This document shows positions 8,816-19,275 of a stretch of DNA of 64,000 nucleotides, one piece after another. The stretch spans positions 43,572 through 107,571 of the forward strand of contig JAURLI010000011.1 in NCBI GenBank assembly GCA_030831315.1, written 5' to 3'. This DNA is from Alphaproteobacteria bacterium. GTDB lineage: Bacteria; Pseudomonadota; Alphaproteobacteria; SMXQ01. The stretch's first letter is position 1. Each line of letters begins with the position of its first letter. The notes beneath the pieces are model-generated. The model did not search any database and was not told the origin of the DNA. It worked only from the letters and a program-made list of their open reading frames with translations. The position numbers and the translations under genes are program-made.

Positions 8816-10966
8816 TCAGTGTGTCGCGATGCGCCTGCGCCCGCGGTCGGTGCGAATGTTCCAGGCCACGATCAGCACGATGACGGCGGCACCGATGCTG
8901 TCGACGATGACGTTGTTCGGCCAGATCACGGCGACGCCGGCAGCGGCGGAGGCGATGCGCAGCGGCCAGTTGAGCGGCGCTTCCATGTGGCCTTCAAGCG
9001 CGGCGCCGAGCGCATAGACCGCCAGTACCGCGACGACGAAGATCATCAGCATTTCGCCAACCGAGCCGTACAGAAACGCCGTATAGGCGAACAGGATCGG
9101 CATCAGGTAGAGCCCCTTGGCCAGCCGCCAGGCGGTGAAGCCGCACGCCATGTGGGGCGCGCGCGCGATGGCGGCCGCGGCGAAGGCGGCGAGGCAGACG
9201 GGCGGGGTGACGTTCGAATCCTGGCTCAGCCAGAAGATGATCATGTGCGCCGACAGAAGCGCCGCAGTGACGACGGTGGGGTCGAGCGCCGACGGATACA
9301 CCAGACGCAGGATTTCAGGCGACGTCGCGCCGAGCAGCGCTTCGGCCGCCTCGCGGCTCATCGGCTGGGCAAGCTTGGTGAGCGCCATCGGATCGGCCAG
9401 CAAGAAGGGGGCGCGCGCCGCCTCCGGCAGGGTGCCCGCCACCAGCGCGTCGATCAGGAAGGCATTCTGGATCAGCGCCTGCAGGGCGGGTGCGGAAAGG
9501 GTAGCGAGCACGATATAGGCGGCCGTTACCGGCAGGCCCATGCCGAGCACCAGCGAGGCAAGCGCGATCAGCACCAGGGCGATGAACAGGCTGTGGCCCG
9601 ACCACTGCGCGATCATCAGCGAAAACGTGTTGCCGATACCCGTCATGGCGATGACGTTGACCATCAGCCCTACCGTCACCAGCAGAACCGCGGTCATCGT
9701 CATGTTGCGCGCACCCAGGATCAGCGCTTCGATGATGGCGCGTGGCCCCATGCGGTTGGGCGTCGTCCAGCTCGCCACGATCACCGCGACGATGGCACAG
9801 CCGGCCGCATAGACGGGTGTGAAACCCACAACCAGCAGGACGATCAGTGTCGTCAGCGGCACGATGAAGGCGATGCCGCCGTGACGCAGAAGCTGGCCCA
9901 CGTTTTCGCCCTCGATGCTGTCCACTGCCTGCAGGTTGCGTTTCTTCGCCTCGATGCGCACGAAGAATGCCACCGACAGGAAATAGACCAGTGCCGGCAG
10001 TACGCTGACCGCGACGATGTCGAGATAAGGAATCTGGGTATTCGACGCCATGATGAAGGCGCCCGCGCCCATGATCGGCGGCATCAGCTGGCCGCCCGTG
10101 GATGCTGCCGATTCGACGCCGGCAGCAAAGCGCGCCGGGAAACCCGAACGCTTCATCAGCGGAATGGTGATGACGCCGGTGGTCACCGTATTGGCGACAG
10201 CGGATCCTGAAATCGTGCCGGTCAGGCCGGATGCCAGCACGGCAACGAAGCCGGGCCCGCCCTGAAAGCGCCCCGCGGCAAGGCGCGCAAGGCCGATGAT
10301 GAATTCACCGGCGCCCGATCGCACCAGAAACGCGCCGAACAGGATGAACATCGCGACATAGGTTGCACTGATGCGCCCGATGGTGCCGAACATGCCTTCG
10401 TCGGCGAAGATGGAGCGGAACACGATCGTCTCTACCGACAGCCCGGCGAATTTGAGAACGCCCGGAACCATGGCGCCGAGCGGCGAAGCATAGGCAAGGG
10501 AGATCAGGATGATGACCGGTATCAGCCATCCTGCCGTGCGGCGCGTCAGCTCGATGCCGCCACCGATGGCGATCGCCGCGGCGATCCAGTGTTCGGGGGA
10601 AAGACGCACGCCCTGATCGTAGATCGTGTCTTCGGATGCGATGATGAATGCGGTTGCGGCGGCGACAATGATGCCGAGGCAGGTATCGAAAACAGGCAAG
10701 GTGCTGGTTGTGCCCCCGCCTTTGCGCGTCGCCGGATAGCGCAGTGCGCACAAAAGCGCGAAGCCGGCGAAATGCAGCGCGACCATCCAGTTGTCGGCGC
10801 CGATGCCGATGATGTTGGCGTAGATGTGATAAAGCGAAACGATGACCGCCAGCGCCGCGAACACGGCGCCGCCCGGCCCGGTCAACTCGCGGGTCGCGGC
10901 CTCATGGGCGCCCTCGCCCGGATCTTCCGTCCCGGCGGTGTCGTCGCTGGTCGCCTTATCCGTCAT
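8816..10966 (-). CDS. Fused TRAP transporter permease (small plus large membrane subunits)
   Basis: 716 residues. An acidic cytosolic N-terminus of about 35 residues is followed by many membrane segments. The N-terminal third corresponds to the four-helix DctQ part and the rest to the DctM channel subunit, as in the 4TM/12TM fused TRAP permeases that pair with TAXI binding proteins. TRAP systems import carboxylates and related solutes with a sodium gradient. It lies 48 bp downstream of the TAXI binding-protein gene on the same strand, so the full transporter is encoded here. Substrate unknown. Confidence 0.92.
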   Translation of the reverse strand: MTDKATSDDTAGTEDPGEGAHEAATRELTGPGGAVFAALAVIVSLYHIYANIIGIGADNWMVALHFAGFALLCALRYPATRKGGGTTSTLPVFDTCLGIIVAAATAFIIASEDTIYDQGVRLSPEHWIAAAIAIGGGIELTRRTAGWLIPVIILISLAYASPLGAMVPGVLKFAGLSVETIVFRSIFADEGMFGTIGRISATYVAMFILFGAFLVRSGAGEFIIGLARLAAGRFQGGPGFVAVLASGLTGTISGSAVANTVTTGVITIPLMKRSGFPARFAAGVESAASTGGQLMPPIMGAGAFIMASNTQIPYLDIVAVSVLPALVYFLSVAFFVRIEAKKRNLQAVDSIEGENVGQLLRHGGIAFIVPLTTLIVLLVVGFTPVYAAGCAIVAVIVASWTTPNRMGPRAIIEALILGARNMTMTAVLLVTVGLMVNVIAMTGIGNTFSLMIAQWSGHSLFIALVLIALASLVLGMGLPVTAAYIVLATLSAPALQALIQNAFLIDALVAGTLPEAARAPFLLADPMALTKLAQPMSREAAEALLGATSPEILRLVYPSALDPTVVTAALLSAHMIIFWLSQDSNVTPPVCLAAFAAAAIARAPHMACGFTAWRLAKGLYLMPILFAYTAFLYGSVGEMLMIFVVAVLAVYALGAALEGHMEAPLNWPLRIASAAAGVAVIWPNNVIVDSIGAAVIVLIVAWNIRTDRGRRRIATH

Positions 10967-11014
10967 GGCGGATCACCGGGGCCCGCCTAAGGCAGGCCCC
11001 GGCAGATAAACCGC

Positions 11015-12049
11015 TCAGCGCTTGAGGCGCGCGGGAATCTTGACGCCCACTTCCTCGTAGTACTTGACCGCGCCCGGATGCAGCGGCAGCGGCAGGCCCG
11101 CGATGGCGGCCTCGATCGACATCGCCTTTGTCGCGGGGTGGATGCTCTGCAGGAAGGGCAGGTTTTCGTAGACGGTCTTGGTGATCATGTAGATCGTCTG
11201 CGACGGAAGATCGTCGCGCACGGCGAGGAAGTTCGGCTGGGCGATCGTGTTGATGTCCTGCTTCTGTCCCGGATAGGTGCCCGCCTTGATGTTGTAGGGC
11301 ACCCACAGGTCGTCGAACTTGCCGTTCGCTTTCTTGACCTGGTCGGCGGTGAAGTCGAGTACCCGCACGCCGTCGCCGCCCATGGTGGCGAAGGCGGTGG
11401 TGATGGCTGCGACCGGCGCGCCTGCCGGGGTCGAGATCAGGTCCGCCTGACCGTTGCGCATGGCATCGACGCTGGGACCGTAGCCCGCGTAGATCAGCTT
11501 GAAGTCCTTGTCGATGTCATAGCCGAGGTTGCCGAGGATCGTCTTGTTCGACCCGAGCGTGCCGGAATTGCGCGCCCCCAGCGATGCCGAGCGGCCCTTC
11601 AGCCCGGCGATGTCGCTCATGTTGCCGGACTTGACGAAGTCCTTCTTGACCACGAAGTGCTCGACGTTGGCCCACAGCATGGTGACCGAACGCAGTGCCT
11701 TCTGCGGACCATCCTTGGCGAGCGGGCCGGTGCCCGTCGCGGCATAGGCCCCATAGAGGCCCTGCAGGATGGCGAACTGCGCTTCATTGGTGCGCAGCAG
11801 CTTGATGTTCTCGCCCGACCCGGCGGAGCTGATCGCCGACATGTTGATCTTGTGCTTGGGCTGCAGCTTGACCTTGACCAGCGTCGCCAGCGCCACGCCG
11901 ACGGGGTAGTAGGTGCCGCCGGTGGATGCCGTCGCGAGGACGAAGTTCTGTGCCCCCTGCGCGCGGGCATCGGCCGCGGGCATGGCGAAGCCCAGCGACA
12001 CGGCGATTGCCGTTGCGGCAAGGATTCGTGGTGTGCGGAAATGGTGCAT
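11015..12049 (-). CDS. TAXI-family TRAP transporter solute-binding protein
   Basis: 344 residues with a signal peptide (MHHFRTPRILAATAIAVSL through ARAQG). The mature protein begins NFVLATASTGGTYYPVGVAL, the TAXI signature, and contains SSAGSGENIKLLRTNEAQFA, typical of these periplasmic receptors. The start is ATG at 12049 because it has a perfect AGGAGG (12055-12060) and the signal peptide follows at once; an upstream in-frame extension of 50 codons has no such support. It is the first gene of a two-gene operon with the fused permease. Its leader holds an inverted repeat that could be an operator. Confidence 0.92.
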   Translation of the reverse strand: MHHFRTPRILAATAIAVSLGFAMPAADARAQGAQNFVLATASTGGTYYPVGVALATLVKVKLQPKHKINMSAISSAGSGENIKLLRTNEAQFAILQGLYGAYAATGTGPLAKDGPQKALRSVTMLWANVEHFVVKKDFVKSGNMSDIAGLKGRSASLGARNSGTLGSNKTILGNLGYDIDKDFKLIYAGYGPSVDAMRNGQADLISTPAGAPVAAITTAFATMGGDGVRVLDFTADQVKKANGKFDDLWVPYNIKAGTYPGQKQDINTIAQPNFLAVRDDLPSQTIYMITKTVYENLPFLQSIHPATKAMSIEAAIAGLPLPLHPGAVKYYEEVGVKIPARLKR

Positions 12050-12113
12050 GGTTGCCTCCTGTTGTGTGTTCCGGTGATGTCGTGATGCGGCGTTGGGGGA
12101 AAACACCATCGCC

Positions 12114-12140
12114 ATACAAAGCCCGTGAACTTTGTATACA
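12114..12140. promoter_or_regulatory. Inverted repeat overlapping TTTGTATACA; candidate operator of the TRAP operon
   Basis: ATACAAAG (12114-12121) and CTTTGTAT (12130-12137) form a perfect 8-bp inverted repeat with an 8-bp spacer, about 65 bp upstream of the TAXI gene start. The right arm runs into the palindrome TGTATACA (12133-12140). GntR-type and similar regulators bind such sites; the regulator is not in the window. The 11-mer CTTTGTATACA also occurs upstream of the aconitase gene. Confidence 0.5.
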
Positions 12141-12200
12141 TTTTCCAAAACTAGAGAGGCCGCCGCAAGCCCTGTTCCGGTGTTCCGTGCCGGGGGCATG

Positions 12201-12222
12201 AAAAAACCCGCCAGCGGCGGGT
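12201..12222 (-). terminator. Rho-independent terminator (minus strand)
   Basis: Read on the minus strand, CCCGCC (12216-12221) pairs with GGCGGG (12207-12212) around a three-base loop, followed by six T residues (12201-12206). It lies 26 bp beyond the stop of the small secreted protein gene at 12248 and separates that gene from the TRAP operon promoter. Confidence 0.8.
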
Positions 12223-12247
12223 CGGGAGCAGGTGCTTGAGGGAAAGG

Positions 12248-12697
12248 CTACTGGTCGATGAGCATTTCCGCTTCCTCGACGATGCGACCGGCGGTCTGGT
12301 CCTCGTCGGTGCGGTTGATCGCTTCGAACCGGGCCAGGGCATTGACGCAGAAGTTCCGGTCGCCCATCGAGGCCAGCGAGGCGTCGTTGGCAAGCCCGGT
12401 GATGAAGGCATCAAGCCGGCGCGTCGCCGCGGAGCCATGGTGGCGCTTGAAATAGGCCTTCAATACGCGGGCATTTTCCGACAGCGCCGGGCGGAAACGA
12501 TGCACGAAGGTGTTGTAGGCATCGCGATGGCGCATGTCGTTGCACGACAGGGCGGCGACCATCAGTTCCGACTGCAGGCGGCGGAAGGCGAAGGCTTCGC
12601 TCTCGGCGGGCGCAAGCCTGCTTGCCTGCTGGGCCAATGCAGGCCCCGCCAGACAAACGAGCACGCCAAGCGTCGCAATGAAACCCCTGTACGGCAT
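12248..12697 (-). CDS. Secreted protein of unknown function
   Basis: 149 residues. A signal peptide (MPYRGFIATLGVLVCLAGPALAQ) precedes a largely helical mature region with two cysteines (LSCNDMRHRD and NFCVNAL) that could form a periplasmic disulfide. I do not recognise the family. A longer in-frame start at 12736 would place 13 hydrophilic residues before the signal peptide, so 12697 is preferred. It is a single-gene unit between the CAP-domain gene and a clear terminator. Confidence 0.65.
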   Translation of the reverse strand: MPYRGFIATLGVLVCLAGPALAQQASRLAPAESEAFAFRRLQSELMVAALSCNDMRHRDAYNTFVHRFRPALSENARVLKAYFKRHHGSAATRRLDAFITGLANDASLASMGDRNFCVNALARFEAINRTDEDQTAGRIVEEAEMLIDQ

Positions 12698-12785
12698 AGG
12701 TCGGTTTTCCCCATCCCCTGGTGCCTTCTTCGACACCGGCCCTGCCAGCCTTGCACGCGGACGTTAACGCGTCGTTAGCGCCCTG

Positions 12786-13301
12786 TCACCCCCGATTCCC
12801 GGCGCATTTGCCGGAAAATGGCTTGAAACCGGCAGTTTTGGCCCTTTCCGCCCCGACCACCAGCACCCACAGGTAGCGTCCGTCAGTGCTGCGCTCGCGG
12901 GCGGCTCCGGCGGCCCGGGCGCCCGCCGCCCGCATGTTGCGGGCGTGTCCCGGGCTCGCCCGCCAGAGGGCCACGACCTCGGCCGCCTCCGCGCCGGCCA
13001 GGGCCAGGTTTTCGGCTGCCATCGCATAGGGGTAGCCGGCCGCGGCAAGGCGTTCCGTAAGGTCGCCGCCGTTGCTGCCGGCGTGGGAAAACCGGCCGCT
13101 CGCGGCAAGATCGCGGGCGTGCGCCCGTGCCGCGCAGGCGAGCCGGGCTTCGGGGACGAGGGTGGCCAGCCCGGCTCCCGCCCGTTCGGCGTTGACGGCG
13201 GCGATCAACGCCGCCTCCGGGCCACCCTCGGCCGCCGCCGGCAGGGCCGATGCCAGCACCAAAAAAGCCGCCAAAATTGCGCCGAAGCGTCCCTTGATCA
13301 T
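12786..13301 (-). CDS. CAP-domain (SCP/PR1-like) secreted protein
   Basis: 171 residues with a signal peptide ending LPAAAEG. The CAP fold is visible: [31 protein letters not shown], then [29 protein letters not shown] and [12 protein letters not shown]. The His of FSHAG, the Glu of AAENLA and the His of SPGHARN correspond to the usual CAP cavity residues. Bacterial CAP proteins are periplasmic or secreted and of uncertain activity. It is divergent from argG, with about 115 bp between them for both promoters. Confidence 0.85.
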   Translation of the reverse strand: MIKGRFGAILAAFLVLASALPAAAEGGPEAALIAAVNAERAGAGLATLVPEARLACAARAHARDLAASGRFSHAGSNGGDLTERLAAAGYPYAMAAENLALAGAEAAEVVALWRASPGHARNMRAAGARAAGAARERSTDGRYLWVLVVGAERAKTAGFKPFSGKCAGNRG

Positions 13302-13418
13302 GGTGCAAGCCTATCCTTCGCCACCTGCGCGCGCCAGCGGCCCGCGGTTGCGGGCGGGCACGGTTGCGACTATTCTCCGCCCGCTTTGAAAACCCCTCAA
13401 CCAACCCGGGGAACAGCC

Positions 13419-14632
<1,214 letters not shown>

Positions 14633-14636
<4 letters not shown>

Positions 14637-15361
14637 CGGGGGAACAGGCCGGGCAGCAGCGGCACGTCGATGACGATGCGGTGCCCGAACAACAGGACAA
14701 AGTAGACGACGACGCCTGCGGCGATCCGGTTCCATCCGATCTCGCGCAGCGTGACACGCGTCTTTCCCGACACGATTGCCGCCAAGGGCACGACCGAGGA
14801 TGCCGCAACGAAACGCGCCCAGGCCTCGTTGCCGCTTGCAGCACGCTTGGCTTCGATATGCCAGATGCCGCCCAGCGTAAGTGCCAGCATGCCGCCGAAC
14901 AGGATCAGCGATGCCATGTCGCCGTTGGTCATCAGGTGCAGCGCCGCCCACAGCGCGATGGCGATCATCACCGGGTGGCGCGTCACCTTCTGGATGCCGA
15001 TGGGTCCGCGACCGTCGACCAGCAAGCGCCCGAAACCGACGGCGCCCGGGTTTGCCGTCGCCACGCCGCAGGTTGCAAGAATGGAAGCGAAGGGCATGAC
15101 CGCGACCGTTACCCAGCGTGCCCAGCGGGGGTCGCCCCACAGGTCGTGAAAGGGCGCGCGCGCATAGGCGATACACATCCAGGCGAAGGTGGCGAAGGCG
15201 ACCGCCGAATAAAAAATCAGGAAGGCCTGCTCGCCCATCCTGCCGGCAAGCCGCGAGCGGACCGGTCCGAACGACAGGATGAAATGCGACAGCACAAAGG
15301 ATGCGGTCGCGGCAAGAAGCGGAGTGAAGCTGGCGCTGACGCCGGGCAGGGACGGTTCCAT
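14633..15361 (-). CDS. NnrU family membrane protein
   Basis: 242 residues with about six membrane segments. Matches NnrU/isoprenylcysteine-methyltransferase-like proteins: [23 protein letters not shown] near the N-terminus and a [23 protein letters not shown] segment in the middle. NnrU was named for a gene needed for nitric oxide metabolism in denitrifiers, but homologues are common without denitrification and no denitrification gene is seen here. The stop codon overlaps the argG stop. Confidence 0.85.
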
Positions 15362-15371
15362 GCCCGTGAGT

Positions 15372-15578
15372 CTAGTCCTCCCGGCGCGTGCGTGTCACGT
15401 GCCACGCGCCGGCGAGAGCCAGAAGGTTGGCGCCCGCGATTGCGACGCCGGATTTCCAGCCGATGATGATGCCGGCGGCGTCGGTGCGCGGGAAAAGAAG
15501 GTCCGACAAGTAAAAGAAATTGACGCCGGCCAGTCCGATCACGATCAACGCAATGGCAGAAATTCGCCTGTTTTCCAC
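15372..15578 (-). CDS. Small membrane protein of unknown function
   Basis: 68 residues from a GTG start at 15578, which has a G-rich CTCGGGGGG stretch upstream. A TTG further upstream (15599) would add seven residues. Two hydrophobic segments (ISAIALIVIGLAGVNFFYL and GIIIGWKSGVAIAGANLLAL) surround a short polar loop, ending in a basic tail (HVTRTRRED), so a two-helix membrane protein is predicted. It lies 10 bp upstream of the NnrU-family gene on the same strand and may be cotranscribed. Family unrecognised. Confidence 0.55.
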   Translation of the reverse strand: MENRRISAIALIVIGLAGVNFFYLSDLLFPRTDAAGIIIGWKSGVAIAGANLLALAGAWHVTRTRRED

Positions 15579-15679
15579 GACGCAACCCCCCGAGATCAAC
15601 GTCTTTTACGGCTATCGCTTTAGTATATTGGCAAAATCGAACCCTTGCGAGTCTGCCGCATCGGCGGCTCGCTTTCGGC

Positions 15680-16567
15680 TCAGACCTCGGGCTGCGGCAG
15701 GTTCCTGCTGCGGCAGGCGGCGATCAGCGTATTGCGCAGGAGACAGGCGATCGTCATCGGGCCGACACCCCCCGGTACCGGGGTGATGTGACCGGCCCGC
15801 GCCGCCGCCCCGTCGAAATCGACGTCGCCGACCAGCCGCGTCTTGCCACCCTCGGCAGGGACGCGGTTGATGCCGACATCGATGACCGCGGCACCCTCTC
15901 GAATCCACTCACCCCTGATCATGCGCGCGCGCCCGACGGCGGCGATGACGATATCGGCGCGCCCGCATTCGCCCGCCAGATCCTGCGTGCGCGAATGGGC
16001 GATGGTGACCGTGCAGTTTTCAGCGAGCAGCAGTGCGGCCATCGGCTTGCCGACGATGTTCGAACGCCCGACCACCAGTGCGCGCTTGCCTGACAGGTCG
16101 CCGACCGCGTCGCGCAACAGCAGGATGCAGCCTTGCGGGGTGCAGGGCACCAGCGCGCTCGCATCGCCTGTCTGCAGCTTGCCGACATTGACCAGGTGAA
16201 AGCCGTCGACGTCCTTGGCCGGGTCGATGGCCTGGGTCACGCGGGCCTCGTCGATATGCGCCGGCAGCGGCAGTTGCACCAGGATGCCGTGAATGGCGGG
16301 ATCGCGGTTGAGCTTCGCCACCAGGTCGAGAACCGCCGCTTCGCTTGTGTCTGCGGCAAGGCGATGGGTGACCGACAGCATGCCTGCCGCTTCCGTCGCT
16401 GCTCCCTTGTTGCGCACGTAGACCTGGCTCGCCGGGTCTTCGCCCACCAGCACGACGGCAAGCCCGGGCGTCAGTCCCGCCTCCGACTTGAGCCGCGCGA
16501 CCTCGGCGCCGATGCGCCCGCGCAGGCCCTCGGCGAAAGCCTTGCCGTCGATGATGGATGCGCTCAC
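15680..16567 (-). CDS. folD: Methylenetetrahydrofolate dehydrogenase / cyclohydrolase FolD
   Basis: 295 residues. Interconverts methylene-, methenyl- and formyl-tetrahydrofolate for one-carbon metabolism. The Lys of YVRNKGAA is the catalytic lysine of the family, [12 protein letters not shown] is the classic signature, and [13 protein letters not shown] and [17 protein letters not shown] form the NADP-binding region. The start is GTG at 16567, directly following the DUF167 gene's stop. It is the last gene of a YggT-DUF167-FolD operon. Confidence 0.96.
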   Translation of the reverse strand: MSASIIDGKAFAEGLRGRIGAEVARLKSEAGLTPGLAVVLVGEDPASQVYVRNKGAATEAAGMLSVTHRLAADTSEAAVLDLVAKLNRDPAIHGILVQLPLPAHIDEARVTQAIDPAKDVDGFHLVNVGKLQTGDASALVPCTPQGCILLLRDAVGDLSGKRALVVGRSNIVGKPMAALLLAENCTVTIAHSRTQDLAGECGRADIVIAAVGRARMIRGEWIREGAAVIDVGINRVPAEGGKTRLVGDVDFDGAAARAGHITPVPGGVGPMTIACLLRNTLIAACRSRNLPQPEV

Positions 16568-16568
16568 G

Positions 16569-16925
16569 TCATGTCCCCTTTTGCCCGGCGGCTTCGCATT
16601 CGGCCGCTATGCGCGCCAGTATAGTCGCGCCGTCGCCTGCGACCAGTATGGTCTTGCGGCGGTCCTTCTCGCCGGCGGTAATGGTGAAGGCGCTCTTCGG
16701 AAATTTCCAGCGCCTTGCCAGCAGGGCGATCAGGCGCGCGTTGGCCTTGCCGCCTTCTGCCGCGACCGTCAGTGCGATCTTGAGCCGCACCGTGCCGTCG
16801 GCGTCCGTAACGATCCCTTTGATACCCTCGCGGCGCGCACCGGGTTGCACGCGCAGGCGCAGTATCACGCCGCTGCCGTCCGCGCGCGGCTCGGCGGGCA
16901 GGGTGATGCCGGGTATCTCGGACAT
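16569..16925 (-). CDS. DUF167 (YggU) family protein
   Basis: 118 residues. The segment [16 protein letters not shown] and the later [37 protein letters not shown] are typical of DUF167/YggU, a small cytosolic family of unknown function. It sits between the YggT and FolD genes with 12-bp and 1-bp gaps, an arrangement (yggT-yggU) common in proteobacteria. Confidence 0.9.
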   Translation of the reverse strand: MSEIPGITLPAEPRADGSGVILRLRVQPGARREGIKGIVTDADGTVRLKIALTVAAEGGKANARLIALLARRWKFPKSAFTITAGEKDRRKTILVAGDGATILARIAAECEAAGQKGT

Positions 16926-16937
16926 GAAGGGACGGGG

Positions 16938-17216
16938 CTACAGGAGGTAGCGGAACATCAGGTCGCGGATCAGCCAGATGGCCAGCAACAGCACCACCGG
17001 CGATACGTCGATGCCGCCGATGTTGGGCACAAGGCGCCGGATCGGCCGCAGCACGGGCTCGGTGATCCGGTAGAGAAAATCGCTGACCATGTAGACGAAC
17101 CGGTTGCGCGTGTTGATCACGTCGAAGGCGACCAGCCAGCTGACGACGACCCAGGCGATCAGCAGCCAGGTGTAGATTTCGAGGATGATATTGACGAGCA
17201 GGATCAGTGAAGTCAT
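16938..17216 (-). CDS. YggT family membrane protein
   Basis: 92 residues with two membrane helices (LILLVNIILEIYTWLLIAWVV and VVLLLAIWLIRDLMF) separated by the conserved FLYRITEPVLRPIRRLVPNIGG segment. YggT proteins have been linked to osmotic tolerance and membrane organisation, but the activity is unclear. The ATG at 17216 is chosen because the upstream in-frame residues are basic, low-complexity and lack homology. First gene of the yggT-DUF167-folD unit. Confidence 0.9.
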   Translation of the reverse strand: MTSLILLVNIILEIYTWLLIAWVVVSWLVAFDVINTRNRFVYMVSDFLYRITEPVLRPIRRLVPNIGGIDVSPVVLLLAIWLIRDLMFRYLL

Positions 17217-17360
17217 GGCGCCCGGCGGTTCCGCAACGGTGGTTGGCGGCCAAACCCTAGCGACGAAAGGCGTTACTGGCAAGGCGCGCGGGTCCCGGGA
17301 ATGGCTTCGGAGCCCGGAAAAACGGGGAATTTTAGCGATCCCGGGCCGACCCCTGCGGGC

Positions 17361-17389
17361 TTGACAGGAAACGGCCTCCCCCACATTAT
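17361..17389 (+). promoter_or_regulatory. Sigma-70-type promoter for tRNA-Ala
   Basis: TTGACA (17361-17366), a 17-bp spacer and CATTAT (17384-17389) form a near-consensus housekeeping promoter. It ends 40 bp before the mature tRNA and faces it; no other plus-strand gene begins nearby. Confidence 0.7.
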
Positions 17390-17429
17390 CCGGCCTTCCC
17401 GAAAATCGGGACATTGCCGCGGGGCCCGT

Positions 17430-17505
17430 GGGGCAGTAGCTCAGTTGGGAGAGCGCGACGTTCGCAATGTCGAGGTCAGGGGTTCGATTCCCCTCTGCTC
17501 CACCA
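17430..17505 (+). tRNA. tRNA-Ala (anticodon CGC)
   Basis: 76 nt with encoded CCA. The acceptor stem GGGGCAG (17430-17436) pairs with CTGCTCC (17495-17501). The anticodon arm CGACG / TGTCG encloses the loop TTCGCAA, giving anticodon CGC (reads GCG). The T arm has GGTTCGATTCC. Confidence 0.95.
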
Positions 17506-17543
17506 CCCGCCCCGCATCATTAGTATCTACGTTTGCCACGAGA

Positions 17544-17557
17544 CCCCCGCCCGGGGG
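17544..17557 (+). terminator. Weak terminator-like hairpin after tRNA-Ala
   Basis: CCCCC (17544-17548), loop GCCC and GGGGG (17553-17557), followed by CCTTGTTGCTT, which is T-rich but interrupted. It is placed to end the tRNA transcript and lies just before the stop of the convergent flavoprotein gene. Confidence 0.35.
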
Positions 17558-17567
17558 CCTTGTTGCT

Positions 17568-18788
17568 TCAGCCGCTTGCGGCAAGCCAGTCGAGGACGCC
17601 GCGGCCCGCGGCCGCTCCCGTTGCCATGCAGCCCTGCAGCAGGTAGCCGCCGGTCGGCGCTTCCCAGTCGAGCATTTCGCCCGCCACAAACACGCCGGGC
17701 CTTTTGCGCAGCATCAGGCGCTCGTCCACTTCCGCAAGGGCGATGCCGCCCGCCGTCGAAATGGCGCGCGCGATATCGAAGGGTGCCGTCAGCGTCACCG
17801 GCAGCGCCTTGATCAGTTGGACGAGCGGCGCCTCTGCGCCGTCATGCAGCGCCTCCTGCACGAGGCCGATGGCGGCGGGGGAAAGCCCCGCGGCCTTGCG
17901 CAGGAAGTTCGAAAGCGTGGCACCTGCGCGCGGGCGCGACAGTCTTTCCGCAAGAATCTTTTCCGTCAGGTCCGGACGCAGGTCGAGATGAACCGTGGCG
18001 CTGCCTTTTGCGGCGATCTCCTCGCGCAGTGCGGCGGAAATCTGGTAGATGACGCCACCCTCGATACCGTTTGCCGTGATCACCGCCTCGCCGCGCAGCC
18101 GGCGATCCAGAAACGCGATGCCGATCCTCTTGAGCGGCGCACCCGCGTGTCGCTTTCGGAAAACATCCGACCACGCGACGCAAAATCCGCAGTTGGCGGG
18201 CCTGAGCGGCGCAGTGGCGATGTCCGACAGGATGTTCGTCCAGTGCCCGTCGGAACCGAGCCGCGGCCAGGATGCGCCGCCCAGCGCCAGAACGGCCGCA
18301 TCGGCGGCGAAACTTTCGCCGTTCGCAAACGACAGCGCGCCGGCATCGTTCCATCCAGTCCATTCTGCGCGTGTGCGGAAGCTCACGCCGGCATCGTTCA
18401 ATCGCCGCAGCCATGCGCGCAGCAGCGGGCTCGCCTTCATCGCTTTGGGAAAGACGCGGCCGCTTGATCCGACGAAGGTCGGCTGGCCCAACCCCTCGCA
18501 CCAGGCGATCAGCGCATGCGGCGGGAATGCTTCCAGCAGCGGTGCCATCCACGCCGCCGCGTCGCCGTAGCGCGCGAGAAAGGCATCGAAAGGTTCCGAA
18601 TGGGTCAGGTTGAGTCCGCCGCGCCCGGCCATCAGCAGCTTGCGCCCGACGCTCGGCATTCTTTCGAAGACGGTGACGGGCAGGCCCGCGGCCGAAATGA
18701 TCTCGGCCGCCATCAGACCGGCGGGGCCGCCGCCGATGACGGCGACGCGCGGGGATTTTTGCGGAAATGCGGGGGCGGTGTCGGTCAC
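17568..18788 (-). CDS. NAD(P)/FAD-dependent oxidoreductase, TIGR03862 (HI0933/BaiN-like) flavoprotein
   Basis: 406 residues. The FAD-binding GxGxxG motif is in VAVIGGGPAGLMAAE near the N-terminus, and MAGRGGLNLTHSEP is the signature of the HI0933-like flavoprotein family. The C-terminus closes the FAD site (PGVFVAGEMLDWEAPTGGYLLQGCMATG). Family members reduce unknown substrates; BaiN acts on bile acid intermediates. The start is GTG at 18788. It ends just after tRNA-Ala on the opposite strand. Activity cannot be assigned. Confidence 0.88.
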   Translation of the reverse strand: MTDTAPAFPQKSPRVAVIGGGPAGLMAAEIISAAGLPVTVFERMPSVGRKLLMAGRGGLNLTHSEPFDAFLARYGDAAAWMAPLLEAFPPHALIAWCEGLGQPTFVGSSGRVFPKAMKASPLLRAWLRRLNDAGVSFRTRAEWTGWNDAGALSFANGESFAADAAVLALGGASWPRLGSDGHWTNILSDIATAPLRPANCGFCVAWSDVFRKRHAGAPLKRIGIAFLDRRLRGEAVITANGIEGGVIYQISAALREEIAAKGSATVHLDLRPDLTEKILAERLSRPRAGATLSNFLRKAAGLSPAAIGLVQEALHDGAEAPLVQLIKALPVTLTAPFDIARAISTAGGIALAEVDERLMLRKRPGVFVAGEMLDWEAPTGGYLLQGCMATGAAAGRGVLDWLAASG

Positions 18789-18840
18789 GGCCTGTTATGC
18801 ACCGCGCGGGCGCACTGATTCCAGCGCTAAAAAGCGCGGG

Positions 18841-19275
18841 CTACTTCACAAGGGTGACCGGAACCTTCGACTTGGCGAGAACGTCCGTGGTGACCGATCC
18901 CAGCAACAGCCCGACCGCGCCGCCGAGACCGCGTGTGCCCATGACGATGTCGTCGCAGCCGAGGTCGTCGCAGAACTCGACAATGATATCCGCCGGTTCG
19001 CCGACGCCGATGTGCAGCGCGGTCTTGAGTCCGGCCTGCGCCACGCGGCTTTCCGCGGGCCTCAGCACCTTCATGCCTTCGTCGTGGTGGAAGCCCTGCA
19101 GCACACGCTTGCCGACGAAAGCGGAGACATCGCCCGACACCGGCCGCTGCACGTTAAGCAAATGCACTTCGCCGACGAGGCCCGACGCCGCGTAGGCGAC
19201 GACAAGCTCGACCGCGCGGTTGGAATTGTCCGAGCCATCAACCGGCAGGAGGATCTTTCGCGGCTTCATCGTCAT
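18841..19275 (-). CDS. Universal stress protein (UspA family)
   Basis: 144 residues. Starts with the beta-strand KILLPVDGSDNSNRAVELV and ends with the ATP-binding signature GTRGLGGAVGLLLGS (G-x2-G-x9-G-S), so it belongs to the ATP-binding Usp group. Usp proteins aid survival under starvation and oxidative stress. Its ATG overlaps the terC-family stop by four bases (ATGA), so translation is coupled to the upstream TerC gene. Confidence 0.93.
   Translation of the reverse strand: MTMKPRKILLPVDGSDNSNRAVELVVAYAASGLVGEVHLLNVQRPVSGDVSAFVGKRVLQGFHHDEGMKVLRPAESRVAQAGLKTALHIGVGEPADIIVEFCDDLGCDDIVMGTRGLGGAVGLLLGSVTTDVLAKSKVPVTLVK

Noticed and set aside
12050..12199. 50-codon N-terminal extension of the TAXI receptor
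   Set aside because: It would bury the signal peptide; a perfect AGGAGG precedes the ATG at 12049.
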